64,000 nucleotides of DNA from Dyella amyloliquefaciens (GTDB taxonomy: Bacteria > Pseudomonadota > Gammaproteobacteria > Xanthomonadales > Rhodanobacteraceae): NCBI RefSeq assembly GCF_004296575.1, contig NZ_SAYT01000006.1, forward strand, positions 62,001 to 126,000. The letters run 5' to 3'. Of the stretch, positions 56,747 to 64,000 are shown in pieces. The position numbers and the translations under genes are program-made. How positions within the stretch are numbered: the stretch's first letter is position 1; each line of letters opens with the position of its first letter. Below the pieces are notes generated by a model. It saw only the letters and a list, made by a program, of their open reading frames with translations, was not told the DNA's origin and made no database searches.

Positions 56747-58062
56747 GGCGTGTTCTGCGGGGTGCGGTAGATGGTGCCGTCCTTCATCACGAAGGCGGTC
56801 TGCTTGAGATCATCGATATGCGTGGTGGGGTCACCGGTGAACGCGGCGAGATCCGCGCGCAGGCCAGGTGCGATGCGCCCGAACTTGTCCTGCTGGCGAA
56901 GAATGCGCGCGGCCACGTCGGTGGCGGCATGCAGGGCCTGCGGCGCGGTCATGCCGTCGCGCACCATGTTGGCCGGCTCGCGCCAGTTGTCGCCGTGGGT
57001 GAACACGCCCACGTCGCTTCCGTTGCCGATGGTGACGCCCAGCTTGAGCGCCGTGCGGAAGGCGCGCTCGGCTTCGCGCATGCGAGCGGTCGGCTCGCTC
57101 TGGCCGGGTACATAGTGTTCGAAATATTGCGCGGTGGCCTCCACGGCGGTAAGCGTGGGCTCGTATGCCACGCCGCGCTGCTTCATCAGTCGGAAGGTGG
57201 ACTCGCTGGCGCCGTAGCCGTGCTCGATGCTGTCCACGCCGGCTTCCACCGCGAGATGCACGCCCTCGTCGCTGGAGGCATGCGCGGCCACCGGGCGTCC
57301 GGACAGGTGCGCGGTGTCGACGATGGCCTTCATCTCCGCCAGCGACAGGGTCGGCTGCGTGCTGCCATCGCTGCCGACGCGATAGTCGGCATACAGCTTG
57401 ATCCAGTCGGCGCCGTGGCCGGCCTGTTCGCGGGTGGCGCGAATCGCCTCATCCACGCCGCTCACTTCCTGTGCGCCGCCGGGAAGATCGATATCAGGAC
57501 GGAAGCCGCGTGGCCCCGGCCCGTAGCTTGCCGTCGCGACGATGGCGCGCGTGGCGATGAACAGGCGTGGCCCGGGAATCATGCCTTCGTCGATGGCGCG
57601 CTTGACCGATACGTCGGCAAACCCGGCACCCTCGGTGCCGAGATCGCGCAGGGTGGTGAAGCCGGCCATCAGCGTGGCGCGCGCGTGCGCGGCGGCCTCC
57701 AGCGTGCGGTAGTCCTGCGGCTCCTTCAGCACCTGATCGTTCCACAACGTTTCGTTGTAGGGATGCAGGAAGACGTGCGAGTGCAGGTCGATCAGGCCAG
57801 GCGTCAGCGTGGTGCCGGGCAGGGCGATGCGCTGGGCTTTGGCCGGTGCGTTGATGCTGTTGAGCGGGCCGGCGGCGGAAATGACCCCGTCATGCACCAG
57901 TACGGCCCAGCCCGCATGGGCAGCATCACCTTCGGCCGTCCAGACCCGATCGGGAACCAGCAGGACATCGCCCTTTGCTGATGCCGCCAAGGTTGCCGAC
58001 GGGCCCGCCATCAACACGGCGGCCAGCACGCCACTCCACACTTTCCAACGATTCCACCGCAT
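56743..58062 (-). CDS. exported metal-dependent amidohydrolase (imidazolonepropionase/Xaa-Pro dipeptidase-like)
   Basis: The ATG at 58062 gives 439 residues; the GTG just before it adds one. The signal peptide is within residues 1-28 (VWSGVLAAVLMAGPSATLAA). Metal-site residues of the amidohydrolase superfamily are in order: HSHV (GLIDLHSHVFLHPYN), K in ADWIKLYADY, H in VAAHASSDEG, H in SIEHGYGASE and D in IGNGSDVGVF. Secreted relatives hydrolyse cyclic or N-terminally blocked dipeptides; the substrate here is not known. It heads the minus-strand run with the GNAT genes and is about 64 bp from the lipoprotein gene upstream. Confidence 0.9.
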   Translation of the reverse strand: MRWNRWKVWSGVLAAVLMAGPSATLAASAKGDVLLVPDRVWTAEGDAAHAGWAVLVHDGVISAAGPLNSINAPAKAQRIALPGTTLTPGLIDLHSHVFLHPYNETLWNDQVLKEPQDYRTLEAAAHARATLMAGFTTLRDLGTEGAGFADVSVKRAIDEGMIPGPRLFIATRAIVATASYGPGPRGFRPDIDLPGGAQEVSGVDEAIRATREQAGHGADWIKLYADYRVGSDGSTQPTLSLAEMKAIVDTAHLSGRPVAAHASSDEGVHLAVEAGVDSIEHGYGASESTFRLMKQRGVAYEPTLTAVEATAQYFEHYVPGQSEPTARMREAERAFRTALKLGVTIGNGSDVGVFTHGDNWREPANMVRDGMTAPQALHAATDVAARILRQQDKFGRIAPGLRADLAAFTGDPTTHIDDLKQTAFVMKDGTIYRTPQNTP

Positions 58063-58126
58063 CACGGGTCCCCGTACGTCGAAGACCCGATTCTAGCGAG
58101 GTCCCGCGCGCCGGGGCGAGGTGACT

Positions 58127-58513
58127 TCAGGGGGAGGGCGTGGCGCTGGCGATGGCGGCGGCGAGTGGCGCGCAATCGCCGTCCGGTGCCGCCGTGGCGG
58201 CGACGCAGCTGCGGAAGCCCGGCGGCAGCGAGGTGAAGGTCATGGTGTCGCCTTGGCCCACGCTGAACTGCTTGGGCGGTGACGGGCAGGCGGCGCTGGC
58301 CGGGGCACAGTCGTCGGCGATCACGGTGTAGTGACACTGGCCACTCTCGCTGCGCAGGCAGCGGAAGGTAGCTAGCTGGCCGATGACGTGTACCTGGCTG
58401 TAGACCACGTCGTGGCCGTTGGCGATGGCATGCACGACGACCGTGCGTCCTCGTTCGCAGCCGGTAAGGCAAAGCAGCAGGCAGATCGAAGCAATGAACT
58501 TGTTCATGATCAT
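58127..58513 (-). CDS. small putative lipoprotein
   Basis: A 128-residue protein with a lipoprotein signal (MNKFIASICLLLCLTGC; the second Met at 58507 is an equal start choice) ending in lipobox LTGC. The mature part has seven Cys, including an FRCLRSESGQCHYTVIADDC cluster and PPGFRSCVAATAAPDGDC, suggesting disulfides. The centre has FSVGQGDTMTFTSLPPGF. I do not recognise the family. It lies between the amidohydrolase and the LytTR response regulator, 36 bp from the latter's stop, and could be a target or member of that unit. Confidence 0.68.
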   Translation of the reverse strand: MIMNKFIASICLLLCLTGCERGRTVVVHAIANGHDVVYSQVHVIGQLATFRCLRSESGQCHYTVIADDCAPASAACPSPPKQFSVGQGDTMTFTSLPPGFRSCVAATAAPDGDCAPLAAAIASATPSP

Positions 58514-58549
58514 CTCGTGCGCGATGGGGTGCGCGTCGTGGACGGGGGC

Positions 58550-59311
58550 TTACATGTTTCGGAACAAAGCCATGAACGGCTGGCTGACCACCAGCGTCTC
58601 GGGCCGCTGCTTGAGGCGCAGCGTGCCCTTGCCGGTGTCGTCGCGGACGATGGATGCCACGGCGCGCAGGTTGACGATGGTGGAGCGATGAATCTGCTTG
58701 AACGTGTTGGGGTCGAGCACGGCGGCCAGTTCACGGATGGGCGTGCGCAGCAGCGCTTCGCCCTCGGCAGTCATCGCCACCGTGTACTTGTTGTCCGCGC
58801 GGAAGTAGGCGACGTCGTCCACCATGATCAGGCGCGTTTCGCGGCCGTTGCTGGCGGTGAGCCAGGTGAGCGGCGATCGACCGGAGCCGCTGTTGACGCT
58901 CAGGTCGCGCAGCAGGGCGGCGAGTGCGGAAGCATCCGGCGCCTGCGTGGCGCGCATCTTGATGCGCTGCACGGTGGCGGCCAGGCGCTCGGTCGTGATG
59001 GGCTTGAGCAGGTAGTCGATGGCGCCGCGCTCGAACGCATCCACGGCGTACTGGTCATAGGCCGTGGTGAACACCACCTGGGTGTTGGGACTGGCTTCGC
59101 TGGCGGCGGCAGCCACTTCCAGGCCGCTCAGGCCCGGCATGCGGATGTCCAGGAAGGCGACGTCCGGGCGATGCTGGTCGATGGCTTCCAGCGCGCTGGC
59201 ACCATCCTCGCATTCGGCAACGATCTCCAGCTCGGGCCAGGTCGTCGCGAGCAGTTCGCGCAGCGCCTTGAGCAGCAGCGCTTCGTCTTCGGCGATGAGG
59301 GCCGTGGTCAT
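58550..59311 (-). CDS. LytTR-family response regulator
   Basis: DNA-binding response regulator of 253 residues. The receiver domain (about 1-120) has acidic pocket E8/D9, phospho-acceptor D55 in VAFLDIRMPG, then FTTAYD and a C-terminal LKPIT lysine. The LytTR DNA-binding domain is at about 150-253 (YFRADNKYTVAMTAEGEALL, KQIHRSTIVNL, RLKQRPETLVVSQP). The start ATG overlaps the kinase stop by 4 bp (ATGA), so the pair is translationally coupled. Relatives regulate cell-surface, competence or virulence genes; no target can be read from this window. Confidence 0.94.
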   Translation of the reverse strand: MTTALIAEDEALLLKALRELLATTWPELEIVAECEDGASALEAIDQHRPDVAFLDIRMPGLSGLEVAAAASEASPNTQVVFTTAYDQYAVDAFERGAIDYLLKPITTERLAATVQRIKMRATQAPDASALAALLRDLSVNSGSGRSPLTWLTASNGRETRLIMVDDVAYFRADNKYTVAMTAEGEALLRTPIRELAAVLDPNTFKQIHRSTIVNLRAVASIVRDDTGKGTLRLKQRPETLVVSQPFMALFRNM

Positions 59312-60573
59312 GATGAGACCTCCGCATTGTCCTTGGCCGTACGTACCGGAACGATGATGGTGCTGGCGACGCCCTCGGGCGCATTGGTCACGACCGACAG
59401 CGAGGCTTCGGGACCGTAGATCAGGCGCAGGCGTTCGCGCACGTTCTTCAGCCCGATACCCGTGCCGCCCGTCGCGCCGGTGAAGCCCAGTCCGTCGTCC
59501 GCCACGGTGATCGCCACCTTGCCGTCGTCGCGAAGTGCGCGGATCCATACCGTGCCACCGCCGGGTTTGCGCTCGAGGCCGTGCTTGATCGCATTCTCCA
59601 CCAGGGTCTGCAGCATCATCGGCGGCAGCGAGATGGGGCGCAGCACATCGGGCACATCGATCTCCAGCGCCAGTCGCGGACCCATGCGCAGCTTCATGAT
59701 CTCCAGGTAGGCCCGGGTGCGCTCCAGCTCGTCGCCCACGGTCGACAGCGCGTCTTCGGTCAACGGCAGCGAGTGGCGCAGGTAGTGGATCAGGTGACCC
59801 AGCATCTGGTCGGCCTGGGCAGGATCGGTGCGCGTGAGGTATTGCGCGCTGGCGAGCGTGTTGTAGAGGAAGTGCGGTTCCACCTGGGCATGCAGCAGGT
59901 TCAGGCGGGCGACGGTGCGTTCCTTCTCGCTTTCCGACTGCGCGGCGCGGGCTTTCTCGTGGCGGCGCTTCTCGGCGACGCGACGGGTGATGGCCCGGAT
60001 AATCGCCTCGGCATTCTCCAGGTTGGTGCCATCGTCCACGCGGAACCAGTCGCTCCATGCACCGGCTTCGGGTTCGCAGATCAGTGTCACGCTGCTGATG
60101 CCGTCGCCCGGCGTCACCGTGGCGAAAATCTGGTTGCGCAGGTGTCCAAACCAGGTTCCGGGGTCCAGACGTCCAAATGGACGGTGGCCGTAGGTGATCG
60201 GCCGCTGCACCTTCGCACGAACCTGCAGGCTGTCGCGTGCGCTTTCCACTTCTTCGGTACGTGGAAGCTCGCGTATGGCGGCATCGAGCAGGTCGAACGA
60301 CTCGTCCGCATCGAAGGGAATTTCCACGCGGCGGCGCTGGCGGTTGCCCAGCGTGTCGTCGTCGACGCGACCGGCCACAAGTCGCACCCGTCGCAGGTGC
60401 GATACCGCGCCGGTGACCACCATCAAGAGGGCGATGAAGATCAGCAGTACGACCGTGCCAGCCATGTCGTGATGGCGAAACGGCGGGCTGTCGGCGAGCA
60501 CGAGCGCCACGAACAGCAGGACCAGGAACCAGGCCACGACCAGTCGAGCAACGAACAGCAGGCTCTTGAACAC
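59308..60573 (-). CDS. LytS-type sensor histidine kinase
   Basis: A GTG start at 60573 gives 421 residues (MFKSLLFVARLVVAWFLVLL); no ATG fits the conserved frame, and the longer frame upstream is non-conserved. Two membrane helices (about 5-27 and 38-58) with almost no periplasmic loop are followed by a cytoplasmic linker. The His_kinase domain has H234 in VEPHFLYNTLASAQ, and the ATPase domain shows LVENAIKHGLE, VADDGLGF and GTGIGLKNVRERL. The lack of an external sensor domain suggests intramembrane or cytoplasmic sensing. It is coupled to the LytTR regulator by a 4-bp overlap. Confidence 0.93.
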   Translation of the reverse strand: MFKSLLFVARLVVAWFLVLLFVALVLADSPPFRHHDMAGTVVLLIFIALLMVVTGAVSHLRRVRLVAGRVDDDTLGNRQRRRVEIPFDADESFDLLDAAIRELPRTEEVESARDSLQVRAKVQRPITYGHRPFGRLDPGTWFGHLRNQIFATVTPGDGISSVTLICEPEAGAWSDWFRVDDGTNLENAEAIIRAITRRVAEKRRHEKARAAQSESEKERTVARLNLLHAQVEPHFLYNTLASAQYLTRTDPAQADQMLGHLIHYLRHSLPLTEDALSTVGDELERTRAYLEIMKLRMGPRLALEIDVPDVLRPISLPPMMLQTLVENAIKHGLERKPGGGTVWIRALRDDGKVAITVADDGLGFTGATGGTGIGLKNVRERLRLIYGPEASLSVVTNAPEGVASTIIVPVRTAKDNAEVSS

Positions 60574-60707
60574 GACACTACCCTGTGAAATGGCTATGGA
60601 CGGAGCATACCCAGCCCGGCTGCCGACGGAACCCGCTTCGCGATGAAACGGGCATCCCGGCGACGAAACCGGGAAACCATGGGACGAAAATCGACAGGGA
60701 GCGGGCG

Positions 60708-61337
60708 CTAGGAGCGGTAGAGCGCCCGGTGCGCGCCGTAGCGGTACCACTCGGCGACGGCATCGGGCAGCAGGTCGGCCAGTGGCAGGCCCATGGCCTC
60801 GCACATGGCCAGCGTGTCCAGCAGCGCCAATTCCAGGGGCCCCGGGCCCGACAAGGCCGCGTGTTCACGCTCAAGCCTGGCCTCGGCCAGCATCCGTTCG
60901 CTCCAGTCGTAAAGCGCGTCCGCTCGCTGCGAGAGCTGGTCCGCAAGCCAGGGGCGCAGAGGACGATGCAGCGTCAGCCCTTCATCCAGGGCAAGTTGGT
61001 AAGCCCGCGCGGTGACTTCTTCGCCGATGCCGCGATACCACTCGGTGTGCCCGGCGGCCGCAACCGGCACGACCAACGGAGCGGGTGCACGCTGCTCGAT
61101 CCACGAGGTAAGAAACAGACGCTCGATGCGGCGCGCCTGCGCCACGCGGTCCACTTCGATCAACAAGCCACGCTCCAGATCGAAGAACTCGAAGAAGCGC
61201 CGGTGCAGCGTGCGAAAGCGCTCCAGCGGTTCGCGCGAGAAACCGATCTTCAGCAGGTCTTCGTCGCGACAGGGCAGCACGTACACGTAGGCGCGCCCGC
61301 GCGAAGCGAAGCGCGGTTCGGTGAATGCCTCATCCAT
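60708..61337 (-). CDS. GIY-YIG-like (T5orf172/MUG113-type) protein
   Basis: A 209-residue protein. The N-terminal domain, about 15-80, contains GRAYVYVLPCRDEDLLKIGF and SREPLERFRTLHRRFF, the GIY-YIG-derived pattern of T5orf172 domains (YVYVL ... LKIGF, R). The C-terminal half is helical (LYDWSERMLAEARLE). GIY-YIG proteins are nucleases, but many T5orf172 members are uncharacterised, and catalytic activity is not established here. It is a stand-alone gene in a 134-bp plus 82-bp spaced position between the kinase and HMG-CoA lyase genes. Confidence 0.82.
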   Translation of the reverse strand: MDEAFTEPRFASRGRAYVYVLPCRDEDLLKIGFSREPLERFRTLHRRFFEFFDLERGLLIEVDRVAQARRIERLFLTSWIEQRAPAPLVVPVAAAGHTEWYRGIGEEVTARAYQLALDEGLTLHRPLRPWLADQLSQRADALYDWSERMLAEARLEREHAALSGPGPLELALLDTLAMCEAMGLPLADLLPDAVAEWYRYGAHRALYRS

Positions 61338-61419
61338 CGCAAGAGGGCAACGTTTCGTGGCGGTGTGGAGGGGAGGGCATGATGTACCCAGTCCGTCTCA
61401 CCGCGCCGGACGCGTCACG

Positions 61420-62319
61420 TCAGGCGGCAGTGCGTGCCCGCGTCACGCGGCTCGCCGTTTCCTTGTGCAACTGGCCCGCGAGCCAGGCACCGGTGGCGAT
61501 CAGGATGTCCAGGTCGATGCCGGTGTGCATGCCCATGCCGTGCAGCATGTACACCACGTCCTCGCTGGCGACGTTGCCAGTGGCGCCCTTGGCATACGGG
61601 CAGCCGCCCGTGCCGGACACGGCGCTGTCCACCACGCGCACGCCTTCCTCGAGGCAGGCCAGGATATTCGCGAGCGCCTGGCCGTAGGTGTCATGGAAAT
61701 GCACGGCCAGTGCGTCCATCGGCACTTCCTGTGCCACGGCATGCAGCATCGCGCGTGCCTTGGCCGGCGTGCCGACGCCAATGGTGTCGCCCAACGAAAC
61801 CTCGTAGCAGCCCAGTTCGTGCAGGCGGCGCGCCACGCGCACCACGTCGCTTACCGGCACCTCGCCCTGGTAGGGACAGCCGAGCACGGTGGAGACATAG
61901 CCCCGTACCTTCACGCCATCGGCTTTCGCGCGGGCGAGCACCGGCATGAAGCGCTCGATCGACTCGTCGATCGATGCATTGATGTTCTTCTGGTTGAACG
62001 CTTCGGAGGCGGCGGTGAACACCGCAACCTCAGTGACGCCCACTGCGCGGGCGCGCTCATAGCCCTGTTCGTTCGGCACCAGCACGGGAAAGCTCACGCC
62101 CGGCACCTTGCGGATGCCCTGGTAGACCTCCGCCGCATCCGCCATCTGCGGCACCCACTTGGGGCTGACGAAGCTGGTCGCTTCGATCGACTGCAGGCCG
62201 GTGCTGGACAGGCGATCGATCAATGCGATCTTCACATCGGTCGGCAGCAGCGTCTTCTCGTTCTGCAGGCCGTCGCGTGCACCGACTTCGACGATGCGTA
62301 CGTGGTTGTTCGTGTTCAT
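61420..62319 (-). CDS. hydroxymethylglutaryl-CoA lyase
   Basis: Cleaves HMG-CoA to acetoacetate and acetyl-CoA, the last step of leucine degradation. The ATG at 62319 gives 299 residues (MNTNNHVRIVEVGARDGLQN). Catalytic and metal residues: VGARDGLQNE (D and Q) at about 13-22, LAVHFHDTYGQALANI, and the signature cysteine in SGTGGCPYAKGATGNVASED. It follows the methylcrotonyl-CoA carboxylase biotin subunit gene by 77 bp on the same strand, giving a leucine catabolic unit. Gene names in this lineage vary (mvaB, liuE), so no symbol is given. Confidence 0.95.
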   Translation of the reverse strand: MNTNNHVRIVEVGARDGLQNEKTLLPTDVKIALIDRLSSTGLQSIEATSFVSPKWVPQMADAAEVYQGIRKVPGVSFPVLVPNEQGYERARAVGVTEVAVFTAASEAFNQKNINASIDESIERFMPVLARAKADGVKVRGYVSTVLGCPYQGEVPVSDVVRVARRLHELGCYEVSLGDTIGVGTPAKARAMLHAVAQEVPMDALAVHFHDTYGQALANILACLEEGVRVVDSAVSGTGGCPYAKGATGNVASEDVVYMLHGMGMHTGIDLDILIATGAWLAGQLHKETASRVTRARTAA

Positions 62320-62396
62320 GGTCAAAACCTGGCTCGCTGGAGGTACTGGCAGTGTGGAAAATGCGTGGACAGTGCTGCGTTTCGGCCGCCTGAGAT

Positions 62397-64000
62397 TCAG
62401 TCGGCGAAGCGCACGAGCACCGCATCCGCTTCGACGAAATCGCCTTGTGCTGCTCCGATGCTGGCGATGGTGCCGGCGCGTGGCGCCTTCAGGGCCAGCT
62501 CCATCTTCATGGCTTCCATCACCAGCAGTTCCTGGCCTTCTTCCACCGCATCACCCGCACTGGCTTTCACCAGCACGATGCGGCCTGGCATGGGGGCCAC
62601 GACCTGGTTGCCGCCACCGCTTTCCTTCGATTGCCAGGCGAAGGCGGGGGCGCGCTCGAAGGTGTGGCGATTGCCATCGGCATCATGCACGGTGATGCGC
62701 GAGGCATCGACGCGCACGGGAGCGCGCAACGACTCGCCATTGAAACGCGCGCTGAGCGTGGCGTTATCGCGGCGTGCGCCGCGGACCTCGGCGCTGTCCT
62801 CGCCATGATGCAGGCGATAGTCGCCAGCGTGGCCGTAGGCTTCGACTTCGTAGCGCTGACCATGCAGCGACAGCGCCACGATGCGCTTGCCGGCGTGGCC
62901 GACGCGCCACGCGTCTGCACGTGCCCAGGGTGAGTAGGGATCGGAACCTTGGGTGGATCCCGCAACGACGGCCTGTTCCTCGTCCATCAGAGCGGCGATG
63001 GCCGCGGCAAACAGCACACTGGCATCAGGTGCCGCATCGCCCGCCAGGAACTCCGGCAGATGACGATCGAGGTAGCCGGTATCGATGCGCCCCTCGACCA
63101 CGACGGGGTGACGGGACAAGCGCTCGAGGAAGGCGATATTGGATTTCGGGCCGACGATCTCACTGGCCATCAAGGCGTCGCGCAGACGCTGCAGGGCCTG
63201 CGGACGATCCTGGTCCCACACGATCAGCTTGGCGATCATCGGGTCGTAGAAGATCGTCACGGTGTCGCCTTCGATCACGCCACCGTCGAGGCGCACATGG
63301 CGCGATGGCGTGGGAAGTTGCAGCTTCAACAATTTGCCGGAGCCTGGCAGGAAATTCTGGTCGGGATCCTCGGCGTACAGGCGCACTTCGATGGCGTGGC
63401 CGCGCGCGTGGATCTGGTCCTGCGTCAACGGAAGCGCCTCGCCCGCGGCAATACGCAGCTGCCATTCGACCAGGTCCAGGCCGAGCGTTTCTTCGGTGAC
63501 CGGATGCTCCACCTGCAGGCGCGTATTCATCTCCATGAAGAAGAACTCGCCGTCCTGTCCCACGATGAATTCCACCGTGCCGGCACCGACATAGGCCACC
63601 GCCTGAGCGGCGGCCACGGCGGCGGCGCCCATCGCCGCGCGACGCGCGTCGTCGAGGAAGGGCGAGGGCGTTTCCTCCAGCACCTTCTGGTAGCGACGCT
63701 GCGCCGAGCACTCACGTTCGTTGAGGTGGATGACGTTGCCGTGGCTGTCGCCGAATACCTGGAATTCGATATGACGCGGGTGTTCGACATAGCGCTCGAG
63801 AATGACGCGCGTGTCGCCGAAGGCACTGGCCGCTTCACGCTGTGCCGAGGCCAGCGCATCGGCGAATTCACCTTCGCTGCGCACGATGCGCATGCCTTTG
63901 CCGCCGCCGCCGGAGGCCGCCTTGATCATCAGCGGGAAGCCGGTGCGACGCGCTTGTTCGGCGAGCACGTCGGTCGACTGGTCCTCGCCGTGATACCCCG
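62397..64000 (-). CDS. 3-methylcrotonyl-CoA carboxylase biotin-containing (alpha) subunit, partial
   Basis: ATP-dependent biotin carboxylase/biotin carrier subunit, most likely of methylcrotonyl-CoA carboxylase (leucine degradation) because HMG-CoA lyase follows. The start lies beyond the right edge; about 534 codons are seen, beginning GYHGEDQSTDVLAEQARRTG. The ATP-grasp core has KAASGGGGKGMRIV, FIVGQDGEFFFMEMNTRLQV and EHPVTEETLGLDLVEWQ. The C-terminal biotinyl domain has MEAMKMELALKAPRAG with the biotin lysine. The acyl-CoA specificity (methylcrotonyl versus acetyl or propionyl) cannot be read from this subunit and is inferred from context. Confidence 0.92.
   Translation of the reverse strand, partial: GYHGEDQSTDVLAEQARRTGFPLMIKAASGGGGKGMRIVRSEGEFADALASAQREAASAFGDTRVILERYVEHPRHIEFQVFGDSHGNVIHLNERECSAQRRYQKVLEETPSPFLDDARRAAMGAAAVAAAQAVAYVGAGTVEFIVGQDGEFFFMEMNTRLQVEHPVTEETLGLDLVEWQLRIAAGEALPLTQDQIHARGHAIEVRLYAEDPDQNFLPGSGKLLKLQLPTPSRHVRLDGGVIEGDTVTIFYDPMIAKLIVWDQDRPQALQRLRDALMASEIVGPKSNIAFLERLSRHPVVVEGRIDTGYLDRHLPEFLAGDAAPDASVLFAAAIAALMDEEQAVVAGSTQGSDPYSPWARADAWRVGHAGKRIVALSLHGQRYEVEAYGHAGDYRLHHGEDSAEVRGARRDNATLSARFNGESLRAPVRVDASRITVHDADGNRHTFERAPAFAWQSKESGGGNQVVAPMPGRIVLVKASAGDAVEEGQELLVMEAMKMELALKAPRAGTIASIGAAQGDFVEADAVLVRFAD

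Noticed and set aside
60574-60804. N-terminal extension of the histidine kinase up to 60804
   Set aside because: The added residues are Arg/Pro/Gly-rich and not kinase-like. The GTG at 60573 directly precedes the first membrane helix and has an AGGG upstream.

Overview
This is about 64 kb of high-GC gammaproteobacterial chromosome. Gene content and order fit the Xanthomonadales, most likely Rhodanobacteraceae (Dyella, Luteibacter, Frateuria or Rhodanobacter-like): rpsB-tsf / pyrH-frr-uppS-cdsA-dxr-rseP, divergent map-glnD-dapD-(ArsC-like)-dapE, leucine catabolism genes, GGGAGAGGG-type palindromic intergenic repeats and many secreted hydrolases. The lineage is an inference from synteny and protein style. 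I see no tRNA, rRNA, CRISPR array, transposase or prophage gene.

Layout. 1-7.3 kb: minus-strand housekeeping cluster for translation (rpsB, tsf, frr), UMP kinase (pyrH) and the isoprenoid/phospholipid/envelope-stress genes uppS, cdsA, dxr and rseP (cut by the left edge). A plus-strand membrane-protein gene sits between tsf and pyrH. 7.5-15.8 kb: plus-strand map, glnD, dapD, ArsC-like reductase, DUF2165 protein, rubrerythrin/VIT1 fusion and dapE (lysine/meso-DAP synthesis and PII signalling). 15.8-23 kb: accessory stretch of exported proteins: M28 peptidase, zinc-ribbon protein, OmpA-like protein, three unrecognised exported proteins and a probable gene remnant. 23-32.5 kb: penicillin-acylase-family enzyme, phosphodiester glycosidase-like lipoprotein, two overlapping Nudix genes, FUSC-family membrane protein, AmiD-like amidase, EfpL (YeiP) and a short-chain dehydrogenase.

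32.5-54.6 kb is the striking part: a 706-bp gene-free region, a SapC-family gene, a single 18,966-bp gene for a 6,321-residue LktA/FHA-like filamentous adhesin, and, overlapping its stop by ATGA, the TpsB outer-membrane transporter. I read these as a two-partner secretion locus, with SapC as a possible accessory partner. The adhesin contains ten mature cysteines, all in five CX7-10C pairs, plus non-beta insertions and about 20 FHA-type coils near its C-terminus.

54.6-64 kb: minus-strand small acyltransferases, a YdeI-like protein, an exported amidohydrolase, a small lipoprotein, a LytS/LytR-type two-component pair, a GIY-YIG-like (T5orf172) protein, and the leucine-degradation genes for HMG-CoA lyase and the biotin subunit of methylcrotonyl-CoA carboxylase (cut by the right edge).

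Several intergenic regions carry dispersed palindromic repeats of at least three families, described below.
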